From: Patescibacteria group bacterium
Lineage (GTDB): Bacteria; Patescibacteriota; Patescibacteriia; Patescibacteriales; Patescibacteriaceae
Length of the DNA: 64,000 nucleotides
Direction of reading: 5' to 3'
NCBI GenBank assembly: GCA_030583705.1
Contig: CP129471.1
Span: 672,506 to 736,505 of the forward strand
Shown here: piece by piece, positions 24,844-32,144 of the stretch
Layout of the letters: each line of letters starts with the position of its first letter
How positions within the stretch are numbered: position 1 is the stretch's first letter
Notes under the pieces: generated by a model
What the model saw: the letters and a program-made list of their open reading frames with translations, nothing else
What the model was told of the DNA's origin: nothing
The model's database searches: none
Translations under genes and position numbers: made by a program

Positions 24844-25989
24844 CTAGACAACAACTCTTTTAATTAAAGGGTTAAGTCTGGTAACTATTTCGTAGTTAAT
24901 TGTTTTGTTTAGATCGGCCAGATCCTGGGCTGAAATTGACAGACGACCACTTTTTCCTATTAAAACCACCTGATCTCCCACACTAACATTCTTTATTTTG
25001 GTAATATCAAAACAAATCATGGACATGGAAACCCGGCCAACGATCTTAGCCTCTTGTCCATTAATTAACACCCTCCCAACCGAAGATAATGCTCTTGGTA
25101 GACCATGCCAGTAACCAACTGGTAAAACCGCTATTTTAGAGCCTGGAGATAATTTTTCAGTTAAATCATAGCCAGTTCGTCCACCCTTGGGTAAATCTTT
25201 AATTTGTGCCACTACACTCTTCCATGATAAAACCGGTTTTAATTTTATCTTTTTAGACAAAGATTTTTGGGTTTCTTGAGACGGCCAAAGACCATATAAA
25301 CCGATACCGACCCGGACCATATTAAAATGACTTTCCGGAAAAATCATAGTACCACCGGTGGCCGCAGCATGTTTAAGAGGTATATTAAAACCAGCTTCTT
25401 CAAAAAGCAAAATTACTTTCTTAAACTCTTTAATCTGTCTCTTGGTTTCTCTTAAACTAGACGGATCTTTAGCTGAAGAAAAGTGTGTATAAAGACCTTC
25501 AATAATAACCGGTAGATTATATTTTTTAAGATAAGTGATCAAAGCCGGAACTTCTTCAACTAAAAAACCTTGTCTATGCATACCAGTATCTATCTTAAGA
25601 TGAATTCTTAACGGTCTAGCTAAACTCTTAAGAGATTTAATAGCTTTAAGCGCAGAAAAATCTGCAATGGTTATAGCTATTCGATTTTGGGCAGCTGAAG
25701 GAATTTTTTCAGGCAAGGTATACCCCAAAACCAAAATAGAAGACTTAAAACCAGCCTTCCTTAAACTCTCCGCCTCAATTGCCGAATCAACACCCAGCCA
25801 GTCTGCTCCCAACTTAACTACCAAATTGGCAAAGTCCAAAAGACCATGTCCATACGCATTAGACTTAACTACAGCCATTAACAAACAAGTCGGCTTAAGA
25901 AGACGCCTAAAAGAATTATAATTATTTTTTAGAGCTTGTCTGTCTATCTCAATCCAAGTCCTTAGACCCATAGCCTCTTTTGGTTTCAT
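24844..25989 (-). CDS. alr: Alanine racemase
   Basis: A 381-residue PLP enzyme of fold type III. The PLP lysine is K42 in AVVKSNAYGHGL. The second-domain tyrosine lies in GRTGYDLTEKLSPGSKIAVLPVGYWHGLPRAL. It interconverts L- and D-alanine for peptidoglycan, consistent with the MurJ gene elsewhere in the window. A shorter start at M7 is possible. The gene begins one base after the stop of the methyltransferase gene upstream, so the two are likely cotranscribed. Confidence 0.92.
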   Translation of the reverse strand: MKPKEAMGLRTWIEIDRQALKNNYNSFRRLLKPTCLLMAVVKSNAYGHGLLDFANLVVKLGADWLGVDSAIEAESLRKAGFKSSILVLGYTLPEKIPSAAQNRIAITIADFSALKAIKSLKSLARPLRIHLKIDTGMHRQGFLVEEVPALITYLKKYNLPVIIEGLYTHFSSAKDPSSLRETKRQIKEFKKVILLFEEAGFNIPLKHAAATGGTMIFPESHFNMVRVGIGLYGLWPSQETQKSLSKKIKLKPVLSWKSVVAQIKDLPKGGRTGYDLTEKLSPGSKIAVLPVGYWHGLPRALSSVGRVLINGQEAKIVGRVSMSMICFDITKIKNVSVGDQVVLIGKSGRLSISAQDLADLNKTINYEIVTRLNPLIKRVVV

Positions 25990-25990
25990 A

Positions 25991-26611
25991 TTAAGTTTTT
26001 AGCTTTTTATTCTTTATAATTAAATAAAGCCATTTTTCATCCCTACCGCGTCGCATATCAATAATCTCAAACATAGAATTTTTAAAGATATCTTTTAGTA
26101 ACTCTTCGTTGTAATAATAGAAGTATCTTGGATCATCCATTTTTTCCGTTGTTATTTCTTCACCTTCCCCAGCTTTAAGAGAAAGAGCCGCAAAACCCTG
26201 ATCCTTTAAAATAACCGATATATTGTTAATCATTTTCTTAAAGACTTCTAAAGAAGCGTGCAATAAAACGCCATTAGCAAAGAAGCCATCAAAATTATTA
26301 ATCCAGTCTTGTCTTGGCTCATCTCTAAAATCAAATTCAAAAGTCGAAAAACCTTCTTTGGATAATCTTTCGAGAGCCTGAGGAATTATATCGGTACAAA
26401 CGACACTATAACCCTTTTTAACAAAATACCTAGCATCCCGACCTGAAGCCGAACCGATTTCCAAAATCTTAGACCCTAAGGTAAGTTGATTAAGAAAATT
26501 ATCCATCCAAGCCTTGGGTTCTCCACCTGGCTCAGAAACTGTTTTTTGTAAATATTTATCAAAATTATTACGATAGGTTTCTATTGTTTGTTCATAATGA
26601 TTATTTTCCAT
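25991..26611 (-). CDS. Class I SAM-dependent methyltransferase
   Basis: I place the start at the ATG at 26611 (MENNHYEQTIETYRNN, 206 residues). The longer reading to 26701 would overlap the upstream gene by 86 bases, whereas this start leaves a 4-base gap. SAM-binding motif I is KILEIGSASGRDARYFVKKGYSVVCTD, shown here in halves KILEIGSASGRD and VVCTD. Later come FDGFFANGVLLHAS and GFAALSLKAGEGE, as in UbiE/tellurite-resistance-type methyltransferases. The substrate is unknown. Confidence 0.85.
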   Translation of the reverse strand: MENNHYEQTIETYRNNFDKYLQKTVSEPGGEPKAWMDNFLNQLTLGSKILEIGSASGRDARYFVKKGYSVVCTDIIPQALERLSKEGFSTFEFDFRDEPRQDWINNFDGFFANGVLLHASLEVFKKMINNISVILKDQGFAALSLKAGEGEEITTEKMDDPRYFYYYNEELLKDIFKNSMFEIIDMRRGRDEKWLYLIIKNKKLKT

Positions 26612-26615
26612 AAAC

Positions 26616-27056
26616 CTATCCTTCAACAATCTCTTTAAGTTTTTCAAGGGCCTTTGGCCACATGTCTTCAAAACTGTCTTGGTATTCATTTGGTATGCCA
26701 ATCATCTCAATTAATAATTCAGTTTCTCCATTATGATCTACGAAAGTATAGTTTTCAAAAATATTCTCTCCCAAAGTCCAAGGTTTTTTAAGACCATCGT
26801 TAATCTCTCCCAAGTGTTCAATTGAGACAAAATCATAGGGCCGGTTTTCAGCAATCCTAGAATACATACCACCCTCTTTCCCATCAGGTCCGGGAGCGAG
26901 AAACTCTATCTCACTACCTTGTTCCCAATTACCTTTAAAATAAGAGCCTAGTGAAAAAGCCTCTGTCCATGCCCGATAAGTCTCATCCGAGAGCATAACG
27001 TCCCAAACTTTTTGCTTAGGAGCTTTAATTACAATTTTATAGTTAAGAGTTATCAT
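26616..27056 (-). CDS. SRPBCC / AHSA1-like ligand-binding protein
   Basis: A 146-residue protein with the START-like fold pattern of the AHSA1 family: an N-terminal KIVIKAPKQKVWDVMLSDETYRAWTEAF, split here as KAPKQKVWDVM and YRAWTEAF. A strand-rich middle (ENRPYDFVSIEHLGEIN) and a C-terminal helix (FEDMWPKALEKLKEIVEG) follow. Members bind hydrophobic ligands or act as stress-linked co-chaperones. The role here is unknown. It is followed closely by the methyltransferase gene. Confidence 0.8.
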   Translation of the reverse strand: MITLNYKIVIKAPKQKVWDVMLSDETYRAWTEAFSLGSYFKGNWEQGSEIEFLAPGPDGKEGGMYSRIAENRPYDFVSIEHLGEINDGLKKPWTLGENIFENYTFVDHNGETELLIEMIGIPNEYQDSFEDMWPKALEKLKEIVEG

Positions 27057-27102
27057 AATATTAAAATTAATTATTAAATTAGTTTATTCTTATAAATAAA
27101 AT

Positions 27103-27128
27103 AAACACCTCAACCTATTGAGGTGTTT
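27103..27128 (-). terminator. Intrinsic terminator after the membrane-tethered winged-helix gene
   Basis: A perfect 11-bp stem with the loop ccta. The stop codon of the upstream gene overlaps its first arm. Its stem is the same as the core of the terminator at 16692-16719. Confidence 0.7.
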
Positions 27129-27492
27129 AATCAACACGACGATATTTAGATGAAACCCCAGTTGAACCTATCTGAGTAACCTTACCATCAGCTTCCAACT
27201 CATCCATATAACGAACAACAGTGGCTGAAGAAACTCCAAGGGCTTTACGAATATCAGAATTGGTTAATTCCGGACTAGTTTCAAGTAAAACTAGTATTTT
27301 AGACTTATTCTGCTCTTTAACTATAGACTGCTTCAAAAAAAAGGCGGGAGCATCTGGACTGGTTTTTCCTTTATCTACAGCCTTATCTGTATCTATGGTC
27401 TTATTCTCTGCCCCAGAAAAAGGCCGCCTAACAACTAAAAAGATAATTAACGCCAAAATGGCAATTATGAGTATGATAAGAAAATATGTCAT
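27127..27492 (-). CDS. Membrane-tethered winged-helix protein
   Basis: A 121-residue protein with an N-terminal transmembrane segment (about residues 4-21, then RRPF) and a hydrophilic linker. The C-terminal winged helix is at about residues 58-121 (KILVLLETSPELTNSDIRKALGVSSATVVRYMDELEADGKV). The topology places the DNA-binding domain inside, tethered to the membrane. Partners and targets are not evident. It is monocistronic with its own terminator. Confidence 0.75.
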   Translation of the reverse strand: MTYFLIILIIAILALIIFLVVRRPFSGAENKTIDTDKAVDKGKTSPDAPAFFLKQSIVKEQNKSKILVLLETSPELTNSDIRKALGVSSATVVRYMDELEADGKVTQIGSTGVSSKYRRVD

Positions 27493-27545
27493 AAAATAAT
27501 ATTATATAACTAGTATATCATAACTTGGAGATAGTGTGAAATACG

Positions 27546-27575
27546 TTGACTTAATTAGCGCAATATGATTATATT
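27546..27575 (+). promoter_or_regulatory. Promoter of the 308-residue gene
   Basis: TTGACT (27546-27551) and TATATT (27570-27575) are separated by 18 bases and lie 18 bases before the ATG. Confidence 0.55.
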
Positions 27576-27592
27576 AGTAAAAAAATCAGCAC

Positions 27593-28519
27593 ATGAAAAA
27601 TAGAAGAAAAAATACTACAATGCCTCGTTGTTATGATTTAACTTTTGAGGCAAACTCTCTTACTCTCTACCTTTCCTTGGAAAAATGGGTTATTGAACCA
27701 TTAAAAGAGCTGCTCCTAGCGGAAACCAGGTTTAATGAATATTTTTTTAAAGAACATGGTGGAGACAAATCCATCTTCATGGATTTTGCAGTACCAAATA
27801 AATCATTTGGTTATAAAAATTCATTCATTTGGCATAAAGAAAATGAACATGAATTTATTTATAAACATCAAATACAACCAATGATAGTACAGGGCGATCA
27901 AACTTGTCCAAAATGCGAGGGTACAAAGATTGATAAAGATTCTCACTTTGCTTGTTATACTTGTAGAAAAACTGGTAAAGAATTCATTCACACAGACTAC
28001 AATATAAATGACTTCATGTTGAGCCTTTATCCGGTGATAAATTCACTGAATAAAGCATTAATTCAAAGTTCTTGTGATAATGAGGGAGAGAAATATTGGA
28101 AACCGAAAACTAGAAGAAAGCAAAATATGGCTTTTGATTATACAGATTCTATCGGTATATGTAATTGTAGAATATATGCTTGGATCAGTAATAGTCTAAG
28201 AGATTTCACAAAAAAAATGACTGCCGAAGATGACCAAAAGGTTGTTAATGCCATGGGCAAGGTTGAAGGCTTTGTATATTTACGAGAAATCACACCTAGT
28301 TATGGATTTGAATTATTTAACTCTGAAGAACACTTAATGTTAAGAGTTCCCGGCAATGCCTGTAGCCTTTCGACAAGGAATCATGGAATAGCTTGGCTAG
28401 ACTATAATATAGGCATAAATTTATATCCGCATAATATAGACACCAGGTTCCAACAACTCAGCTTCTTAGCTGGTCTGGCAAAAATAAACCATCTATATAA
28501 GGATAAGGTTAAAAAATAA
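27593..28519 (+). CDS. Unknown protein with a CxxC pair zinc ribbon
   Basis: A 308-residue protein. Near residues 102-125 it has CPKCEG followed by CYTCRKTGKEF, a four-cysteine zinc-ribbon-like motif. The rest is not recognised. It is rich in aromatic and Asn/Lys residues, with no signal peptide or membrane segment. It forms a single-gene unit between a promoter and a strong terminator in the accessory region. Its base composition is AT-rich like the neighbouring 177-residue gene. A role in nucleic acid handling is only a guess from the zinc motif. Confidence 0.65.
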   Translation: MKNRRKNTTMPRCYDLTFEANSLTLYLSLEKWVIEPLKELLLAETRFNEYFFKEHGGDKSIFMDFAVPNKSFGYKNSFIWHKENEHEFIYKHQIQPMIVQGDQTCPKCEGTKIDKDSHFACYTCRKTGKEFIHTDYNINDFMLSLYPVINSLNKALIQSSCDNEGEKYWKPKTRRKQNMAFDYTDSIGICNCRIYAWISNSLRDFTKKMTAEDDQKVVNAMGKVEGFVYLREITPSYGFELFNSEEHLMLRVPGNACSLSTRNHGIAWLDYNIGINLYPHNIDTRFQQLSFLAGLAKINHLYKDKVKK

Positions 28520-28549
28520 GGTTAAAGATGAATAATAATGAAAGATCAG

Positions 28550-28579
28550 AAACCCGTTAAATCAAACGGGTTTTTTATT
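28550..28579 (+). terminator. Intrinsic terminator after the 308-residue gene
   Basis: A perfect 9-bp stem (aaacccgtt / aacgggttt) with a 6-base loop ends in TTTTTT followed by ATTTTT. It also abuts the end of the convergent toxin gene. Confidence 0.8.
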
Positions 28580-28922
28580 TTTCTTTATTTCTTAAATACT
28601 CTTTTATCCTCTCTTTATCCTCATTTTCTTTGTCCCCCTTAAAGTATAGTTCAATAAAATCAATACGTTGATCTTCTTCGAAATAGGCATAAATAACCCG
28701 CAAAGAGCTTTTGCGTAAGGCCCTACAAGCCAATCTGATTTTGATTATCCTGCACTCTTCATTCTCAGTAAGAAAGGCAGTATGTTTATCTGTTGGTATC
28801 GCACAAACACTAAGCGCCAATTGCAGGCGCTTAAAATCTTCCAAAAGTGTTTGATATTTTTTTCTTAGTTTCTTGAAATCATTTTGGAATTTAACTGTCT
28901 GATTAAAGCGGATCATCGTCAT
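28575..28922 (-). CDS. RelE/ParE-superfamily-like toxin
   Basis: A 115-residue protein with an N-terminal helical hairpin (KFQNDFKKLRKKYQTLLEDFKRL) and a C-terminal beta sheet (CRIIKIRLACRALRKSSLRVIYAYFEEDQRIDFIELYFKGDKEN), split in the family as RVIYAYFE and IDFIELYFKGDKE. That is the pattern of RelE/HigB-type toxins. It overlaps the upstream antitoxin gene by 20 bases. RelE-like toxins usually cut mRNA on the ribosome and ParE-like ones target gyrase. Which applies cannot be decided here. Confidence 0.75.
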   Translation of the reverse strand: MTMIRFNQTVKFQNDFKKLRKKYQTLLEDFKRLQLALSVCAIPTDKHTAFLTENEECRIIKIRLACRALRKSSLRVIYAYFEEDQRIDFIELYFKGDKENEDKERIKEYLRNKEK

Positions 28923-29688
28923 AACTTCTTACAGAATGTTTATGGTCACGATAAAATACCATTTCATACTCTAATTGATTACCGTTCTCTTTGGCCGCCT
29001 TCCATGGCATGTCCTCGTGAGAATAATCACTAATCTCATTGGCACTCATATGTGCCAAACGATTAAGCTCTTCATCAATATGCTCTAATTCTTGTGCCGA
29101 CAAAACCGAAAGGTCCGCCTTACGACGAGGTAAATACTTCTTTTGTTCATAGGTAAAATATGAACTTTTAACTTTCTCTATCTCACCTTTTTTAATCATT
29201 CTCTCTGTTATAGCTTTAAACTCCAAGGGTGTCGGACCATAGGTATTACGGGTATAGGTAGCTCCCATAAGTTGTTCTTCATATTTTTCGTAGTAATCAA
29301 AGTCAATAAAATAAAGTAACTTATATAAAACAGTTTCACCAATATTCGCTCGCGCACCAACACGTTCTAGTATATAAAGTAATACTTCGGTAAATTTTTT
29401 AACATTTTTTTGTGGAACATCTATTCGTATATCCGGTTTTTTTAACCTCTCTTTATCTAATTCTTTTTCCAAATGTACCACCGGTTGTTTTGGAGCACAT
29501 TGTTCCAAAAGATTTTGCAATGACATATCAAAAAGAGCCGCCAGCTTTTTTGCTTCGGAAATAGTCAGCTCTCGTTCCCCTCGTTCAATTTGCATATAAG
29601 TGGGACGAGACATACTAAGCACTGAGGCTAAATACTCCTGAGTCATATTCTGCTTAGTGCGTTGTTGTTGTATAAATTTTCCAAACAT
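28903..29688 (-). CDS. Panacea-domain antitoxin with N-terminal HTH
   Basis: The start is set at 29688 (MFGKFIQQQRTKQNMT, 261 residues). An upstream ATG at 29730 would add an unrelated hydrophobic stretch. Residues 1-65 form a Cro/C1-type HTH (SMSRPTYMQIERGERELTISEAKKLA, split as SRPTYMQIERGERELT). From about residue 105 a Panacea/DUF4065 domain follows (ETVLYKLLYFIDFDYYEKY, GPTPLEFKAITERMIKKGEI). Panacea domains are antitoxins that neutralise many unrelated toxins (PanAT systems). The HTH implies autorepression. Confidence 0.85.
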   Translation of the reverse strand: MFGKFIQQQRTKQNMTQEYLASVLSMSRPTYMQIERGERELTISEAKKLAALFDMSLQNLLEQCAPKQPVVHLEKELDKERLKKPDIRIDVPQKNVKKFTEVLLYILERVGARANIGETVLYKLLYFIDFDYYEKYEEQLMGATYTRNTYGPTPLEFKAITERMIKKGEIEKVKSSYFTYEQKKYLPRRKADLSVLSAQELEHIDEELNRLAHMSANEISDYSHEDMPWKAAKENGNQLEYEMVFYRDHKHSVRSYDDDPL

Positions 29689-29774
29689 ATTATATAGATA
29701 TTTATATAGAAAATATAATATTAACCTCACTTAAGAGACATAATACTAAATTAATACCAATAACTTATGTTTTC

Positions 29775-29803
29775 ATAATATATTATGTAAATTTATTTGT
29801 CAA
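29775..29803 (-). promoter_or_regulatory. Promoter and palindromic operator of the Panacea toxin-antitoxin pair
   Basis: On the minus strand TTGACA (29798-29803), a 17-base spacer and TATTAT (29775-29780). The -10 lies inside a perfect 14-bp palindrome (29774-29787), a plausible site for the antitoxin HTH. Confidence 0.65.
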
Positions 29804-29929
29804 TAGCAATGTAAAGAAAACTATACATAAACCCTACTTGGGTTTAAAATGCATTAAATCAACTAATACTACTTTTACTTAGAAACAAAAACAATAAGCT
29901 ATAATTCTTTTTAAAATAATCACCTCTCT

Positions 29930-29958
29930 TTGACTCCTTAGCCCTTATTTGCTATAAT
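29930..29958 (+). promoter_or_regulatory. Promoter of the secreted-protein pair
   Basis: TTGACT (29930-29935), a 17-base spacer and consensus TATAAT (29953-29958). The predicted leader before the first ATG is about 130 bases. Confidence 0.65.
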
Positions 29959-30095
29959 ATTATATAAGATACCTTTAAGTAGAGAGCTTATTATATATAC
30001 CTTTATAGATTCCTTTACTTTAAGAGATTTAAAACCTAAAAGATTTTCAATAACAAGGGTGGTCGACCCTGTTTCTAATTACTTAATCTTATTTT

Positions 30096-30425
30096 ATGCA
30101 AATAAATTGGAGAATATGGGTGCCAGTTTTAATAGCACTTTTAATAATCGCTTCTTTTCTTATTGTTAAATATAGCCAAGAAGAAGAGATTGTTAGTGAT
30201 CAGCGCCCAGCTTTTTTGGAAGAACCTTCTGATACAGCATATTCTTTTGAAGAAGATAATGTGCCTGTTTCCGGTGATGTTGATGATGCCACAGAGTCAA
30301 TCCTTATTGAAGCCTCAGATGATGAGGTCTTCTTCTCTGAATCGTCATCAGATGCCGACTTAATCTTTAATGACAGTCAACTAATTAACGATATCAACCA
30401 ATCATATGATGAAAATGATTTTTAA
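30096..30425 (+). CDS. Membrane-anchored acidic protein
   Basis: A 109-residue protein with one N-terminal transmembrane segment (about residues 7-25). An extremely acidic, Ser-rich tail follows (SFEEDNVPVSGDVDD, EASDDEVFFSESSSDAD) that should lie outside the membrane. There is no enzyme-like feature and no family is recognised. Its end overlaps the start of the next gene by 20 bases, so the pair is likely translated together. An acidic tail next to a partner rich in basic residues suggests electrostatic pairing, which is an inference. Confidence 0.65.
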   Translation: MQINWRIWVPVLIALLIIASFLIVKYSQEEEIVSDQRPAFLEEPSDTAYSFEEDNVPVSGDVDDATESILIEASDDEVFFSESSSDADLIFNDSQLINDINQSYDENDF

Positions 30426-31296
30426 TAACAAAACAATTAGCCGTTCGGTTTCGTTACTGATTGTTTTTTCTGTCCTTATCCCCTTCTCTTTATCGGCGCA
30501 AAGAAACAGTATTTCACCATCAACTGTTCAGGGCGTTAAGAATGTTGAAACATCAAGAACAACTCCCGTAAGAGCTAACGAAGCACGAGAAACAAGGCCA
30601 TCCGAAACTGTGAGACAAGACAATGCCACTATCAATACACGTACCAATGCGCAATCTTTTTGCTCTACTTTGGAAGAAAGATTTTCTTCGTTTGAAAAGA
30701 GAGTATCAAATAATGAAGCAAGAGTAGCTAAAAAACATGAAGAAATAAACTCAAAGATTCAAACTCGCTTAGATGAGAGATTGTCCTTAGTTGCCCAAAA
30801 AAGAGATGAGCGTCAAGAACGAAGACAAGAACATTACATCGCTTTAATGAAAAGAGCCTCCACTGATCAACAAAAAGCAGCGGTCGCGGCTTTTAAAGCC
30901 TCAGTTGAAGAAGCTGTAATTACAAGACAGACAGCTCTTGATAAAGCGGTGGAAGTTTTTCATGCAGAAATTATTGCCGCTTCGCAAGCACGCCAAACTG
31001 CCATGGATTCAGCGATTAATGCTTTTAAAAGTGCTCAAGAAGCAGCCTTTTTAAAAGTTAAAAATAACTGTACGGATGAAGTAGATAGAGAGAGTTTAAT
31101 GAGAGAGTTTAGAGAAGATATGAAAGTGGCTCGTGAAGAATTTATGAAAAGCCAAGAAGCCTTAAATACTAAACAAGAAGTATTAACACAAGCTCGTGAA
31201 AAAAGAAAGGAATCTGTTGACCGGGCTATTGAAAACTTCAAACAAGCCGTCCAAGAAGCTCGCGAAGAACTTAAACAAGCTCTTAATAATCAATAA
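30406..31296 (+). CDS. Secreted coiled-coil protein
   Basis: A 296-residue protein with a signal peptide (KTISRSVSLLIVFSVLIPFSLSAQ, cleaved near residue 31; shown here as SVSLLIVFSVLIPFSLSA). A Thr/Arg-rich linker and a long coiled coil from about residue 85 to the end follow (heptads of Ala/Glu/Lys/Arg, e.g. AFKASVEEAVITRQTALDK and AVQEAREELKQALNNQ). It contains two cysteines (CSTLEE and NNCTDEV). The ATG at 30406 is followed by further ATGs at 30409 and 30415. A structural or periplasmic scaffold role is likely; no family is known to me. Confidence 0.72.
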   Translation: MMKMIFNNKTISRSVSLLIVFSVLIPFSLSAQRNSISPSTVQGVKNVETSRTTPVRANEARETRPSETVRQDNATINTRTNAQSFCSTLEERFSSFEKRVSNNEARVAKKHEEINSKIQTRLDERLSLVAQKRDERQERRQEHYIALMKRASTDQQKAAVAAFKASVEEAVITRQTALDKAVEVFHAEIIAASQARQTAMDSAINAFKSAQEAAFLKVKNNCTDEVDRESLMREFREDMKVAREEFMKSQEALNTKQEVLTQAREKRKESVDRAIENFKQAVQEAREELKQALNNQ

Positions 31297-31334
31297 ACTA
31301 TAAAGTTAGCTTTATTAGATTAAACTAAAAAAAC

Positions 31335-31369
31335 AACACCCCTTCCTCTTTAAGAGGAGGGGGTGTTTT
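31335..31369. terminator. Bidirectional terminator between convergent genes
   Basis: 14-bp arms with a single wobble position (31335-31348 and 31354-31367) and a 5-base loop. T runs follow on the plus strand (TTTT) and, reading the minus strand, after the other arm (about seven T). It serves the coiled-coil gene and the cyclophilin gene. Confidence 0.8.
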
Positions 31370-31389
31370 AAATAAGATCGTTTTATCTA

Positions 31390-32088
31390 CTACTTTTTCT
31401 CCTTAAGCTCTACTCTCTCTATCTTAACACTTTGGACAGGATTATCTCTTTCATCTGTTGGCAAAGCCTCTATTTTATCCACTACTTCCATACCAGAGAC
31501 TACTTCTCCAAAATTAGTATGCTTACCATCCAACCAAGGAGTTGACTCGGCAGTAACGATAAAGAACTGTGAACCATTGGTACTTGGTCCTGAATTAGCC
31601 ATAGCCAAAGAACCTTTAACCAAAGGACGATTATTAATCTCATCAGCAAAACTATAGCCAGGGCCACCCATACCATGAGTAGCTCTATCCGCATTCTTAG
31701 AATTTGGATCTCCTCCTTGGATCATAAAATTTTTAATCACTCGGTGAAAAATAGTGTTGTCATAAAAACCGCCTTGCGCCAAAGTTAAAAAGTTCGCGGC
31801 TGTTACTGGATTTTCTTCATAAAACTCCACTTCAATTTCTCCGAGGTTGGTTACTATAACCACTCCACTATATTGTTCGGCCAAAGCCAAATTTATCTCA
31901 TTGGGTACATTCATATTTTGTTGATTAATTTCATTAGTTTCTTCAACTAAAGACGGTAAAGCTTCCTGCGTACCGCTTTCGTTAAAAGAATAAGTTTTTT
32001 GTTTAGTGCCGCAACCGGCTAGTATAAAAACCGCTAGAACCAAGGTACTTGACAAAAGCCAAGCTTTTTTATTTTCTCTTATCTTCAT
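31390..32088 (-). CDS. Cyclophilin-type peptidyl-prolyl isomerase lipoprotein
   Basis: A 232-residue protein with a lipoprotein signal peptide ending at the lipobox LAGC (Cys near residue 26), then a linker and a cyclophilin domain from about residue 75. Diagnostic blocks are FYDNTIFHRVIKNFMIQGGDP, split as IFHRVIKNFMIQGGD, then GSLAMANSGPSTNGSQFFI and LDGKHTNFGEVVSGMEVVDKI. It would catalyse proline isomerisation in secreted proteins on the outer face of the membrane. Its size is typical for single-domain bacterial cyclophilins plus a leader. Confidence 0.93.
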   Translation of the reverse strand: MKIRENKKAWLLSSTLVLAVFILAGCGTKQKTYSFNESGTQEALPSLVEETNEINQQNMNVPNEINLALAEQYSGVVIVTNLGEIEVEFYEENPVTAANFLTLAQGGFYDNTIFHRVIKNFMIQGGDPNSKNADRATHGMGGPGYSFADEINNRPLVKGSLAMANSGPSTNGSQFFIVTAESTPWLDGKHTNFGEVVSGMEVVDKIEALPTDERDNPVQSVKIERVELKEKK

Positions 32089-32144
32089 ATTTATATGGTT
32101 AAAAATTAATAATAATCTTTTATATTTTAAACAAACTTACAACT

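Larger units (their letters stand above)
29689..30095. other. Divergent intergenic region between the Panacea pair and a secreted-protein pair
   Basis: About 400 AT-rich bases with no supported gene. It holds two strong divergent promoters (29775-29803 minus, 29930-29958 plus), a 14-bp palindrome catAATATATTatg at 29774-29787 over the minus -10, and a small 7-bp hairpin at 29828-29846. An AGGGT/ACCCT hairpin lies in the plus-strand leader near 30056-30070. Confidence 0.7.
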
